Positions 1-10,766 of a stretch of 64,000 nt of DNA are shown piece by piece. A program made the position numbers and the translations under genes. This stretch comes from Astragalus membranaceus (taxonomy: Eukaryota > Streptophyta > Magnoliopsida > Fabales > Fabaceae): positions 90,492,360 through 90,556,359 of the forward strand of contig CM076847.1 of assembly GCA_039519185.1 (NCBI GenBank). The letters run 5' to 3'. Below the pieces are notes generated by a model, which worked only from the letters and a program-made list of their open reading frames with translations, had not been told where the DNA came from and did not search any database. Positions within the stretch are counted from its first letter, which is position 1; each line of letters starts with the position of its first letter.

Positions 1-665
1 TGCTGCGTGTCAAATCACTGCAGGGCAGTTCAAAACTTTTTCTGCACCTTCCACCCACCTTTTACTTTATGGGACACTTGTCTATTTTGTAATGGAGGAT
101 GAAAAGAGTTGGTGGGATGACTTGTCACCCTTTTAAGAGATTTTCTTTATATAGAAGCCTCAACCTTCTTCTTCTTCATGAGGGAGTTGCTGGTTTGAAG
201 AGAGGATAGTTAGAAATAATTCTCTTGCACTCCATAGAAAAGCATAGTTCATAGGGTGAATACTGTGGGAGCTTAATATACAGGGGTGAACCTATTTAGA
301 GCTTAGACATAAGCCCTTGTAATGAAACCTTGACGTTAGTGACCGAAAGGCACACATCAGACGCTACAGCACCCAGTGCTATAGCATCAGACATAACAGT
401 AATCTATTTTTATGAATTTGCATAATGAAAGGCATTTCAACTACATTCTGAATTTCTACTTATCATTTATCTTATTTGCTTTTGTACTTTTATGTTGATG
501 ACATTAATGATTCTACAGCTTGTTATTGATACTTGTTTTTCTCACTAGCTTAACTACTAATTTAAAAATAGAAGTAAACTCAACAATCCCGTGGGAACGA
601 TCTCTACTTACTCTTTATTACTTGTTGCGACTGTGTATACTTGCACATACTCTTTTCCCACAACA
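1..665 (+). mobile_element. 3' portion of an Athila-like LTR (cut by the window edge)
   Basis: The sequence ends with the same terminal block seen in the other Athila-type LTRs here: a CCCGTGGGAACGAT stretch, CTTGTTGCGACTGTGTATAC, then TTGCACA and a final CACAACA. A TATA-like TTTATATAG near 146 fits an LTR promoter. No tRNA-Asp primer site follows position 665, so this is either a solo LTR or the 3' LTR of an element lying to the left. It sits directly against a truncated spliced gene remnant at 666, which it seems to have interrupted. The left end and its target duplication are outside the window. Confidence 0.6.
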
Positions 666-1946
666 ATGGTGAGGGGACCTTGATTAGGGAGAAATTTCAT
701 CTTGGTTGGTCTAATGTGGATGCTGCACGAGTTTGTGCCTCCTATGCCATTCCTTCCAGCCTACTGTGTGATGCAGAGCGTAGAACTTTGGATATGCTTG
801 AAGTCATAGTTGGGCGCTTTCCCTCTGAGCCCAAGTTTTTTCGGTGTAGTGTGTTAGTTAAAGCTAAGACCATGGAGGATGTTAAGAATATGTTAGGTAT
901 CTTGCTTGTTTGTTTATGTCTTTTCTCTCCAATACTTTGTTTTGTTTAAGGCGTTTTTTCGCATTTTCTTTTCTCTTTTTGCAGACAACATGGTTGCTCC
1001 ACTTTCCTTTGATGACTTGGTGTCGATGGCTGGAAGGGAGACCGCTCCTGGTGCAGAGTTCAGGGCGTCTAGCCCCATCCCCGCTTCTGCAGCTACATCT
1101 GCTCGCCCTCCATCAGGGGGTCGCCTCAACTTGGGGGCGCCCTCTAGGGCTCTTAAAGATTCTCCTCATGTTGCATCGGTTTCAAAAAAATGGCGGGGCA
1201 AAGAAATCCAGGAGTCATTCGATGCTCCTCCTAAGTCTTCTGGAAAGCACAAGCGTCGCAAGGATCATGGCTTTGGTAGTGATGTTAGTGATGTGGCCAT
1301 AGATTTCTCTTTCGCTGATCGTGAGGAATTTTTGAAGGACCCCTTCTCCCTTGCCATGCATATGGTCAAGCTTGGGTCGGATTTATATACCTCGTGGCAG
1401 GCCGAAGCCGGAGGTAGTGAGCTGGGTAATCCTCGTGGATCTACCGTTTTATTGTCAATCATTTTGTGACTTGCTTTGACAGTTGTGATCTCTTTTTATG
1501 TAGGGATGCGAGAGGAGCGAGACCGTCTCCGTGTCGAGGGCCAGAAACTGCAGAAGGATCTTGGTGAGGCTAATGAGATCATTTCATGTCTTCGGAAGGA
1601 TCAGGCTGATGCCTTTTCTGAGAGGGATAAGGCCCTTACTGCGAGGGATGGACATATGAGGAGAGTTAAAGAACTGCAAGGTCAGCTTGAGGAGGTGAGG
1701 CTAGATCTGGAGGAAGTGACAAAGAGAAAGGATGATGCGGAGGAGCAGGTGAAAGGTGTGGCTTCTCAGACTTTGGACTTTACTTACGACGCTTATCAGA
1801 AAGCTTTAGCTCATGTTCGCTGCATGTATCCTAACGCCGTGCTGGAGCCGAATGTCTTTCAATTCAAGCACCAGGTTCTTGATGGAAAGATTGTGAGGTA
1901 TCATCCCAACAGGATTGACTTCGATGTCATTTCCCTCCTTCCATGA
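666..1946 (+). pseudogene. 5'-truncated three-exon coiled-coil gene of the Transposase_28 / plant-transposon type
   Basis: Three exons join in frame: 666-896, 985-1425 and 1504-1946, each boundary with GT and AG and with matching phase. The middle exon encodes a low-complexity Ser/Pro/Ala region with a basic cluster (KHKRRKDH) and then an acidic stretch. The last exon starts MREERDRLRVEG and is a long charged coiled coil of about 85 residues, ending in a short domain with FTYDAYQKALAHVRCMYP. This layout matches the C-terminal half of plant proteins filed as putative gypsy-type transposon (Transposase_28), known as extra ORFs in Tat-lineage retrotransposons. The N-terminal half is absent because an LTR ends at 665. 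The function is unknown. Family placement is from recognised layout only. Confidence 0.5.
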
Positions 1947-2689
1947 ATGTCTTGTTGTTTCTATTATGATTTGGCTATGTATTTTTCTATTCCCGTACTT
2001 TGTTGGATTTTGGTGGAACTCCGACTTGTTTCGGATCCATCTTTTGTTGTTAGCATGTAATTTGATGATCTAGATATTCCCGTAGTAATTTATCGCTTTT
2101 TTCGCGTTCCTTTCATCGTTGATGTTTTACTTTACATAATCCATCTTGTTTGATTGGGCTAGCCATTAGGCCTTGGATAGCGTGATTCGAAGGGGTACCG
2201 AGCTTTAGGTATGCCTCATGTATCTTTCGAGAGTGTTAAGGTACGCCCTGGGGACAGTTTACCAGGTCCCGGCTTGATTCTAACTCGTCCTTCAGGGGTT
2301 GCGACACGTTTATAGTCGCTTCAACGTGGCGAGCCAACTGGCCTGTGCCTCAGTTTATAGGGAAGCGCAAACGATCGTAGCATCGATCTCATGCCGCCCC
2401 TTTCTACCGTCAGGCTTAGTCGTGATGCTTCATGCAACTGCCTCGGGCTTGATTCGCTTTGCTGAGCACAATGACGAGGATTCATGGAGTTGTACTTACA
2501 AAATCACCTCGGGTTATGGTGGTCAGCATTATGTTTCCTTAGTGATGTCTTGCGCGTTGTTTTAACACTGTCCGTCTTTGTCTGCACATTCCTAGATGAG
2601 AGTGGACATCCTAGACCCTGAGTGGTGCTCTCGTGAGGCGCCTATTTAGTGCCGTACCTCAGATGGTGCGTGAGGCTGCTTTGCTGCGC
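1947..2689. other. Non-coding part of the decayed retrotransposon
   Basis: No convincing gene. The stretch is moderately GC-rich compared with the rest of the window and begins right after the stop codon of the coiled-coil ORF. Short open frames here have no recognisable domain. It leads without a break into the GC-rich minisatellite, consistent with internal sequence of the same element. Confidence 0.4.
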
Positions 2690-3360
2690 ATCTTGTGCCT
2701 CTGCACAGCAGAAAGCAGGCCTTGCCTCATCAGGGTAAAATGCGTTGCATTACGTCATCTGTTAGTGTGTCGCATCCTGCATCACCTGCATCTGCATCGC
2801 ATCCTGCAATGCCTACATCTGTGTCGCGTCCTACACTGCCTGCATATGCGCCGCGTCCTGCCTCTGCAACTCCGTATCGCGTCCTGCCTCTACAGCTCTA
2901 CGTCGCGTCCTGCACCCCTACAGCTCTGTGTCCTGCCTCTGCAGCTCTGCGTCGCGTCGCATGCCTCTGCAGCTCTGCGTCGCGTCGCATGCCTCTGCAG
3001 CTCTGCGTCATGTCGCATGCCTCCTGGTCTCTGCGTCGCATCGCATGCCTCTGCAACTCTACATCGCGCCCTGCCTCTGCAGCTCTGCGTCGGGTCCTGC
3101 ACCCCTGCAGCTCTGCGTCACGCCCTGCTTCTGCAGCTCTGCGTTGCGTCCTGCCTCTGCAGCTCTGCGTCGTGTCGCATGCCTCTGCAGCTCTGCATCG
3201 CATGCCTCCTGGCCTTTGCGGCGCGTCGCATGCCTCTGGCCTCTGCGTCGCGTCGCATGCCTCTGCAGCTCTGCGTCGCGTCCTGCCTCTGGCCCCTGCG
3301 TCCCGTCGCATGACTCCTGGCCTCTGCGTCACCTCGCATGCCTCTGGCCTCCGCGTCTTA
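2690..3360. repeat. GC-rich imperfect minisatellite (CTCTGCAGCTCTGCGTCGCG-type units)
   Basis: Dozens of diverged copies of short units built from CTCTGCAGCTCTGCGTCGC and GTCGCATGCCTCTG run head to tail for about 670 bp. Unit phase changes often, some units being separated by CTCCTGGC variants. The composition lacks stop codons in several frames on both strands, so long open frames appear here (Leu/Cys/Ser-rich forward, Arg/Glu/Ala-rich reverse). I regard these as by-products of the repeat. Tandem repeats of this kind are common between pol and the 3' LTR of Tat/Ogre-type retrotransposons. Confidence 0.75.
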
Positions 3361-3697
3361 CACATTGCTGTGCATCTCGTGACTCTGCGCGGTGCTCTTA
3401 ACAGAAGTGTTGAGCCGGATCCTTTTGAATCTTGTCTTGGTGAATACTTTGTATGTGTGGAATTCTTCTCTCCCTGATAAATGAATTTCGGGGAGCACAA
3501 CTCGAGTTGCTCCAACGTCTCGAGTCAGCTGCGGATTGTTCGTTGTGGTCTATCACTCAGGACATTGCCTCTTTTCTCTTAGTTGTTTACTTACTCATCA
3601 TTCGGAAAGTCCTTGTTGCCTTAGACTTCTTAAGAGTGGGGGTGGTGTCGGCTCTTGCGACTGAGTTGGATAGGCATTGAGTCGACCCTGACCTTCT
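3361..3697. other. Spacer between the minisatellite and the hAT MITE
   Basis: No gene or structural repeat seen. It continues across the MITE into 4240-4789, as shown by the target duplication, so it is probably internal sequence of the same old element. Confidence 0.35.
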
Positions 3698-3705
3698 CTG
3701 CCAGG

Positions 3706-4231
3706 CAGGGCCGGTCAATTGGGGGTGCAGGGCTGTGCAGTAGCACATGGCCTCACCCCAGCTCAATATTTTTAGGCGAACTTAACAATAGTGTAAATAT
3801 GTAACTTAGTTATATTCTGAAAATCGTAAATTTAATACTTCCTTGTAGTGAACTAGTGAAGCATGTCAGTCCTCGAGAGTTTTGAGCATGGCAAATGTGA
3901 GTGAAATGCTGGTCCAATTGTCGGTGGTCCCAATAGCAATAGCACTAGTCAATTTTTAATTTGCACCGTAGTGAGAATTCTATGCAATAAGTTTTTATTT
4001 TTTTATAGCTCTCTGGAATTGTTTGTGTTTGTATTAATTTAATATCTTTATGGTAAATCAGAAAGTCTCTTTAATGGTGTGTTTTTTTATATATTTTTCA
4101 TGTTGGTATTAATTTAATCTTTTCATTTTCTCAAATTTTTCAGTTTTCATGAGCTTTATTTGATAAAATTCTAATTAGGGCTCAATTTTTAAGATTTGCA
4201 CAAGGCCCCCAAATTATTTGGGACGGCCCTG
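3706..4231. mobile_element. Non-autonomous hAT transposon (MITE-like, 526 bp)
   Basis: The ends are inverted repeats beginning CAGGGCCG (left CAGGGCCGGTCAATTGGGGG; right end, reversed, CAGGGCCGTCCC then TTTGGGGGCC). An exact 8-bp target duplication CTGCCAGG flanks it at 3698-3705 and 4232-4239. Eight-bp duplications with CAGGG-type ends are diagnostic of hAT elements. The interior is AT-rich and non-coding, so movement would need a transposase supplied elsewhere. Confidence 0.9.
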
Positions 4232-4239
4232 CTGCCAGG

Positions 4240-4789
4240 GTTGGCTTCTATGCTTCGTTCTATTGAAGTAAATGTCATGGAACTTCTATGTTCAGACTTC
4301 GACAGTGTATTTCGTTCGAGTTTGTTTAAACTGTTTTACTTCTAGAAACCTTTGTTCGTTGTTACTTGGGTCTTTTGCTCCCGTGGTTTAAAGATTTATC
4401 ATAGGCATTTTATGACCTTGATAGACTATGCTGCTTCTTCCAAGCCTGACAGATTCGCCGTGGCTTGGTCGCGTCTTGCGTATATGCTCATAGGAAGGAT
4501 TGTAAACGGCGAATGGACTCGTCATTGGCCATTTTCGCCTAAGTTAGGGATGGGGAATGTAATTTCGAATCGTATCTTGTTAATTTTAACATGAACAATG
4601 CGTGCTCGCCATTTTCATTACTCTTTAACAAAGACTACAAAGCATTTCATGGAATGGCCAAATGGTACACTTGATTCTTACACAACTAAAAGATCTTCTA
4701 CGGTCCTACCAGCATCTCTAATCTCGTACGCGCTCTTCTTCAACGACTTGGGGGACTCAAGCTAGATGGCGAGTGTTCCCAGCGACATG
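4240..4789. other. Internal sequence of the decayed retrotransposon, no clear gene
   Basis: Lies between the hAT MITE and the solo LTR and is contiguous with 6103 onward once the solo LTR is removed. A short plus-strand open frame at 4352-4594 has no recognisable domain. No reverse transcriptase, RNase H or integrase motif is visible on either strand. Confidence 0.35.
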
Positions 4790-4794
4790 GTCGC

Positions 4795-6102
4795 TGTTGC
4801 GTTAAAAACACACTTAGAGCAAGTGTACTCTTTCGCAGAAGTAGTATAAAAGATTATCGTGTCCACAGGGATTAATTATCAAGTACCAAACTAATCGAGA
4901 TTATTTATTATTTAGACGAACAAATATTTGAATTGTAATGGAACAAATAAAAAAAGAAATAAATAACAATAATTAAAATACTAGACTTAATAAATGAGGA
5001 GAGGCCTAGGATCACGGTTTCACTTGAAAGCTTCGATTCCCCCTATGTCTAATCCTACCTGAATTCCCTTATCTTACTTAATTACCAATCCCTTTACTAA
5101 AACTATTAATCCGTTTGGTCATTCGCGATTAATATTCTTTTTCCTAAATTAACCCTCGTTTGGTCATGCAAGAATTTACATTCAGGAAAAGCATAAAGAG
5201 CAAAAAGGTTGAATGATTGGAAGACTAAATTATGGTTTGGTCATGCCCTAATTATAGCCTCAATTATCCTATAGGTCCACCAACTAATTGCAGTACGGTC
5301 GCTGATCAACTAATTGATTATAAACATGCAAAGGGTAGCTAATCCTAATCATGTGATAAAAACAATAGGACAATATTAATTAAAATAAAAACAGGAATTC
5401 AAACCAGAAATTAGAACATAAAAAGGTCTCTAAGCATGCAAGATCCACCTAAGACCCTAGAAGAGGATTTAGCTATCCATAGTATTCGAGAACAATAAAA
5501 TAAAATTAGGAGTCATAAATTACAGAGATAAAAACAACCCGGAATAGAGAAATTACTGATCCTGAAAATTTAGTCTCATTTTTCTACTCCAGAGCTCTCT
5601 CACGATGTCAAGAACGGGTACCCAAAACCCCCTCCTCTCCTTGCCGGCGCTATTGTGTGTGCGGCTACTGTATCACGTGTGCGACTGATTTCCTTGTTTT
5701 TTCAATTGTGAAGCTCTCTCCTGTAAATAATATTGCGGCACTTTTCTTGCGTAAAAAGTTTTGGTGATTAATGTCCAGGTAATTAATTATCCAATTAATT
5801 AATTCTCCAATTCCCCTTTCTGGTATCTCACTTCCATTCACATAGGCCGTGGGACTCCTTTTTTATTGCGCCGATAACAAAGCCAACTAAGAATTTGGCT
5901 TTGATTTCTTCTTTTATTTTTGAGCCCATATATATATATTGAACTTTGAGTGACATAAAATTGGACTTTTATTCTTTTTATCTTTTTCTATCTTTCTGCA
6001 AAATAAGAGCAATTTAAGTTAGTAATTTATATTATTAATAATAACTGCTCTAAAAATGACTCAAAAGTGTCTCTAAAAACTGAACTAAAATGGAGCTTAT
6101 CA
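4795..6102 (-). mobile_element. Solo LTR of an Athila-like retrotransposon (1308 bp)
   Basis: Begins TGTTGCGTTAAAAACACAC and ends GGAGCTTATCA, with an exact 5-bp target duplication GTCGC at 4790-4794 and 6103-6107. Near the left end it carries the AGCAAGTGTAC and GTGTCCACAGGGATTAATTA block that, reversed, closes the other Athila-like LTRs here. There is no internal domain, so it arose by recombination between two LTRs. It splits the gag-protease remnant that continues on both sides. Confidence 0.85.
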
Positions 6103-8725
6103 GTCGCCATGCTTGCCATAGTCTGGATAGGCAAGCATACGCTGCTCCTTGGGCTGATCACGAGCTTCTCCATTATTTCCTTGGGGAGGTTCGCTGCTGC
6201 ACTCCCAACGTCTCCGAGATCCTTGCTTGATAGTGTGGGGTTAGGTTCATCATTTTCTTTAGGCAACTTGGTGCGCTTCTTCAGCTTTCTGGCTAGGGTG
6301 TCATTGCTTCTGTCTTCTTCACTGTCTGGGTCATACCGAGTGCCTAGGTCAGCCAGGTTCACCCTACTTTCTTTGCCTATCTTCTTGCGTGGTTCTTTAA
6401 CTCCCTCAGCCTCTTGGAGATTCTTCATGCTCAGGTAGTAGCACTTGCGGGCTGCTCCTAAATCAGCTTGCAGAGTTACAATTCTGTTGTCCAAGGAGTA
6501 AAACTTCATCTTCAGATAAACACTTGAGGTTACTGCTCCCAGTCTGCCTAGTGTCGGCCTCCCAATTATGCACTGGTATATTGATTTGCATGGGAGGACT
6601 AGGAAGGGGGTCTTAACCGTTCGACACAATGGTTGTTCACCATCTGGGTCTCCATAAGTGACCATTAGTTCGACATGACCAAGTGGCTTGACTGTTGACC
6701 CATCGAAACCAAACTGTGGAGTTCCACTGTAAGGAGAAATGTCTTCCGAGAAGATGCATGTGCAACACTTTCAGCAAATCCTCAAAGATGATGTCCGCAG
6801 AGCTACCCTGATCGACCAGGATCTCGCACCTCGACATTGGCCATGATAGCAGAGATCAGCAGTGGGACATATTTGTTGGGCTTTCCATCCAGCAGATCTT
6901 GATCCTCAAAGGTTATGGGTGGCCTGGAGGGTCCCTCCATGGGCTTTGAAGTTGAGCCAACATTCATAATTTCCTTCCATCTTCTCTTCATTGATTTGTT
7001 TGTCATACTGCCCTCCAAAAAGTCTCCTCCGAGGATGACCACAGCAACTGGTCTTCCCTTGGACTTCTGGGTGTCCGACTTTTCAGAAGTATCACTGTCA
7101 TCTTCCTCCTCGGCTTTGGCAACCTCACTTGCCACTGCTTTTCCCTTGCGGGGAGATTTGGATCTCTTTAGGGGGGTACCCCTGCAGCTCTTCAATGTCG
7201 TCTCTCAAAGATCGACAGCCATTGGTATCGTGTCCGTTGCTCCAGTGGTAGCGACAATACTTCCTCGAGGGGTTCTGTCCTTCCTTCATCACCAAAGGTT
7301 CTGGCCTCTTGACATTTCTAAACTCTGTGCTTGCACACTCGGCCAGGATCTTTGCCCGAGAAGTGTTCAACAGGGTGTGCTCGAAAAATGTCGGGGACGA
7401 CTTTCACGCCATCCTCCTCCATCATCCCTCTTGGGTTTGGAAATGCGAGGTTCTTCATTTTCATTTCCCTCATTTGCGGCTGCTTTGTAAGCCGTGTCAT
7501 CTTCTTCATAGTCCATATACTTTTGTGATCTTCTGAGGAACTCACCCAAATTTTGGGGCTTCTTCACCCCAACATCAATCTGAAATAAGCTTCCTTTCCT
7601 AAGACCGTCCTTCATCCAGAAGAGTCTCTGCTTGTCTTCAAGGTTCCGGACACATGCATGCTTCCTTGTTGGAACGTTCTGCATACTCTCTGAGTGTTTC
7701 ATCTTCACATTGTCTTACCTCCCTGAGCACCTCCTCAGGCTTTGGCTTCAGGCGGGAGGCGGTCAAGCGTGCCTGGAACATCATTGCCCGTTGCCCCCAT
7801 GACGATATGGAATTGGGTTTCAGCTCCTAGAACTAGTTTAGGGCAGTTTTCTCCAGGGTGAAGGGGAAGATCTTACAGTGGATGGGTTCCCTTTCCCCTC
7901 GGTAACGCATCATGAGGCAGAAGTAAGTCAAATGGCTATCAGGATCCCCAGTCCCATCATACATGTTGAGCATTGGGAGCTTCTCCAAAGCCTTTGGGAT
8001 TGGAAAATCATTGATCTTCCTGGTGAAAGGTCCGCCATGGGAGATCCAAGGGTCGTGACGAGGTGACCAGTCCCCGAGATCCATGTCCTGGTGGTCACGT
8101 CGGGTAGGAGACCTACTTGGCTTTGATCTGTGACGCCGCCCTCTACGGGACTTGGCTCGGCTTCGGGATCTCTCTTGGGAGTTTGAGCATGCGCGCGATG
8201 AGCTTTTGGATGGTGAATCCTCCGGCCAGTAGGTGTTGTCGGGTGACGTTGGAGGAGTGCTTGGGGGAGAGGCTGATCCCCTATTCCTGCGCCGCTGAGG
8301 TGGGGAGTGACGAGCTCGCTTACGCCTCGGGGGAGAGCGATTGGTGAGGCGCCTCCTTGGTGGCGATCTGGCAGGTCTTGAGTTCACCGTCCCAGGGGGA
8401 GGAGTGCTTCAGCGGGGGCGAGGTTGCTCGGGCATCGATGCCACGCGTCTTTCCATCTGCCTGAGGCGCACCTCCTACTGCGCCATGACGTGAGTGCGGT
8501 TGCTGAAAAGGTCCAATAGTTGGTGGACAGTTGAAGATCCTCTTGTTGGACAAAATCCTGAGCCTGCCCTGGTTGCGTGACTGGGGCTTGCTGAGGAGTC
8601 GGAACTTGAGAAGCACTTCCCGACAAGGTTACCGCGACGCCTTCAGGGGTGCCCTCGGGCCGAGGTTGAGATTGAGCCACTGCGATGCTGCGAAGTCGTG
8701 GTCTGCCTCGGGGGGGGGGGGGCAT
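6103..8725 (-). pseudogene. gag: gag-protease remnant of a Ty3/gypsy (Tat-lineage) retrotransposon
   Basis: Reading leftward, the protein opens with a Pro/Arg-rich segment (MPPPPRGRPRLRS, start near 8725) and a long Arg/Ser-rich tract. The gag core follows with PIPKALEKLPMLNMYDGTG and DPDSHLTYFCLMMRYRGE. Next comes a cysteine/histidine motif (CRYHWSNGHDTNGC), then a protease region with ILVDQGSSADIIF and, further on, IIGRPTLGRLGAV. The open frame changes repeatedly between 8725 and 6103 and stop codons interrupt it, so it is dead. It breaks off at the target duplication of the solo LTR; no polymerase part is found beyond it. Gag packages element RNA and the protease matures the polyprotein. 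Confidence 0.75.
8709..8720. repeat. G homopolymer
   Basis: A run of about a dozen G within the 5' part of the gag remnant, close to its start codon. It is a likely frameshift spot. Confidence 0.8.
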
Positions 8726-8777
8726 CAGAGTGCAAGAGAAAGTTCTTAAGAGTAGAGATGAGGTGAAAGCTAGACAG

Positions 8778-8795
8778 CTCCCACTGTGGTCGCCA
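8778..8795 (-). other. Primer binding site of the Tat-like element
   Basis: On the minus strand the sequence just inside the 5' LTR reads TGGCGACCACAGTGGGAG, one base beyond the LTR end. It has the TGG start expected of a tRNA 3'-end complement. I do not assign the tRNA. Confidence 0.6.
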
Positions 8796-8796
8796 A

Positions 8797-9153
8797 TGTT
8801 CAGTGCCTAGCAGCGCTGCGGCGACTGCTGTTGGTAGGTCTCTTGCGATCCGAGTGGAGTGTTGAAAGAATTCCGGAGGGGGCACCTGCGATGCCTCTCC
8901 GACGCAATAAGAGGGTAGTAATATTTAGGAATGAGAGTGTATCTTATTATGGCAATGTGAGCTAGTATTTATAGGGAATCGTGCCCGTTGTGAGCCATCA
9001 GATCAATAGAGTGGATTTGAGCCATCCAAGTATGAGAGTCGTGAGTGAGCTTGTATATTGTGGATATGGATCAACATGATTGGGCCTATCCATGTCTAAT
9101 TGCTGAATATGCCTCTCGGTCCAGTCCAGAACAATATTTGTTAGCCTTTAACA
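8797..9153 (-). mobile_element. 5' LTR of the Tat-like element (357 bp)
   Basis: The plus-strand sequence starts TGTTCAGTGCC next to the primer site and ends GCCTTTAACA, giving the TGTT...AACA inverted ends of an LTR. A TATAAATA on the minus strand near 8970-8980 would drive transcription toward gag. No second copy is found to the left, so the right boundary rests on the terminal motif alone. Confidence 0.6.
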
Positions 9154-9166
9154 ATTTTACTCCTCT

Positions 9167-9892
9167 CATGGACGATTCGCCCTCCTCTGTTACTCCGGCG
9201 GGCTCTGGTATCTGACGCACAAGCTTTGTGGAATTGAAGAGTGAACGAGACGGTCATCTCTCCGCATCCTGACTTTCGATCCTTCCTGATCTTCTTCGTG
9301 GAGCTTTAGGTCGTGACGCTCAGCCCCTATAGCAGTTAGGGTTCTTGGCTATTCTGATCTGTGTCTCTCTCGTTGCTGGTCGATCGTTGCTGGAAATAAG
9401 GAAAAAGCCTCTCTCGTTGATCTTGGATCTAGATGCTGGGGGATGAAAAGGATGTTCATATTTGGAAGCATGGCGTGTGGTAGATCAAAAGGGAAAGTTG
9501 TTATTTGGAGCTTTGGAGTGAAAACGTTCCTGCCATGTTGTGATTCTTGCCGTGTAGAGGTCGTTGATCGAGGGTGGTAATGGTGAGGGGTAGATGAAAG
9601 GCAAAACTACAATGAAAATTGAGGTTCTGATCGAAGGTTGGCGTGGGTGGTGCTGTGGCGTAATGGATTTTTGCCAAATTAGGGTTAACTTCACATATAA
9701 TCTATTTCCAATTATGGTCCCCCCCGGTTTCGTTCATGGGCCTTACTGGGTGCCTTCTTTTAATTGCTTTTTGTAATTGGTATTTTTCTTATGTATCTCC
9801 CACGAAAGTTGGGTCAGTAGCAACTTTGTAGTTGTTTTGGTTTGGGCCTGGCCCATTTTCTTCTAATCAAACAACTTTTAGACCAAAAAAAA
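9167..9892 (+). mobile_element. Polyadenylated retroposed insert of unknown source (about 726 bp)
   Basis: A 17-bp direct repeat, AACAATTTTACTCCTCT, flanks it at 9150-9166 and 9893-9909, and the insert ends in GACC plus a run of A at 9884-9894. Long target duplications with a 3' oligo(A) are the mark of LINE-driven retroposition. The body has no recognisable reverse transcriptase or gene domain; it contains a TTGGGCCTGGCCCA motif near the 3' end. It could be a 5'-truncated LINE 3' UTR, a long SINE-like element or a processed transcript of an unknown gene. Confidence 0.65.
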
Positions 9893-9909
9893 AACAATTT
9901 TACTCCTCT

Positions 9910-10736
9910 TCAATGTTGCTTCATTTTCACATCCATAAAAGTCCAAAGAGCGTATTTTCTAGGAATGAATAACTATTTAAAATCCACTTCAATTATTGTT
10001 GCCTCTTTGTCAAAAAATAACTATTTAAAATCCACTTCAACTATTGTTGTGCTTGGAAACGATCCAAACATTATGTGCTTCAATTGGCAATCTTGCAAGG
10101 TTGTTGGCTTACTGCAAAACATCAAGACTAACCGAAAGAAGGTGGCTGTTTTCGACATCATATTCCTTATTTTAAAATATACAATGCAAAATAGTAGTTT
10201 TTTTGTTGCACTAATTTTAATAGGCATGTTGTGTAATTTCACTTTGGCTTGTGAATGGGACTAAAATACGATAGTGCAAACTGTATGTAAGTTTCCAGCT
10301 AGTCCGTAAAACAACGTCTATTTTTTCTTCTTCACTTCGACAGGTGATAAGACTTTTTATCTTCTTATTTGTGTTTAAGTTGTACCACACACTTTAGAAT
10401 TTGGATTGAATGTATTTTTTAAATTACGTATAATTTAGTTTAGTTTTTGTGTCTATTATATAAAAAAAAACGTAGAATTTTATACTTTAAAAATTGATAT
10501 TAGCACATGACGAGTGAGCCCAATCCGAACCAACCCATCAAATATTGGGTTGGTTTGGTTCGGATTTTAAAGAAAAAAACTTAAAATCCAAACCAACCCA
10601 AACCAATTAAATATAATCGATTTGGACAACGGATTTAGTCGAAATCATTCAAACCAACCCGTGAACACCCCTAATTTTGGCTCCCCTCCAATTTTGTGAT
10701 TTCTTTAGAAGGGAGCTAAACTCATTTAAAATAAAA
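9910..10736. other. Intergenic stretch with a small tandem duplication and a MITE-like palindromic patch
   Basis: No gene. AACTATTTAAAATCCACTTCAA occurs twice, near 9969 and 10019, as a 50-bp-period duplication. At about 10515-10675 there are inverted blocks of AACCAACCCAAACCAA type and an end reading CCCGTGAACACCCCTA, like one end of a plant hAT MITE family. The other end and a target duplication were not found, so it is probably a truncated MITE. Confidence 0.4.
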
Positions 10737-10766
10737 CTAGAATAATTGACCCGTGCCATGCACAGG
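10737..10766 (-). mobile_element. Helitron 3' terminus (hairpin plus CTAG)
   Basis: On the minus strand a hairpin with a 7-bp stem and one mismatch (arms at 10750-10756 and 10760-10766, loop CAT) is followed about ten bases on by CTAG (10740-10737) and T. This is the standard 3' end of plant Helitrons, which transpose by rolling circle without target duplication. The element body would extend rightward; I could not find its 5' end. Confidence 0.6.

Larger units (their letters stand above)
666..9153 (-). mobile_element. Decayed Ty3/gypsy element, probably Tat lineage, with an antisense extra ORF (inferred composite)
   Basis: Read on the minus strand the parts come in the order expected for Tat-lineage elements: 5' LTR (8797-9153), primer site (8778-8795), arginine/serine-rich gag and a protease (6103-8725). 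Then follow a non-coding part holding a tandem repeat (2690-3360) and an extra ORF in antisense orientation (666-1946). Extra antisense ORFs and minisatellites between pol and the 3' LTR are known in this lineage. Reverse transcriptase, RNase H and integrase are not recognisable, so the copy is deleted or non-autonomous. The 3' LTR is missing or replaced by the LTR at 1-665. Grouping these parts into one element is an inference; each part is supported separately. Later insertions are a hAT MITE at 3706-4231 and a solo LTR at 4795-6102. Confidence 0.5.

Noticed and set aside
2633..3515. Overlapping 200-260 codon open frames on both strands
   Set aside because: They coincide with the GC-rich minisatellite, have repeat-derived composition and overlap each other in several frames.
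6067..7490. Plus-strand open frames across the gag-protease remnant
   Set aside because: Antisense shadows of the minus-strand retroelement protein, without recognisable domains.
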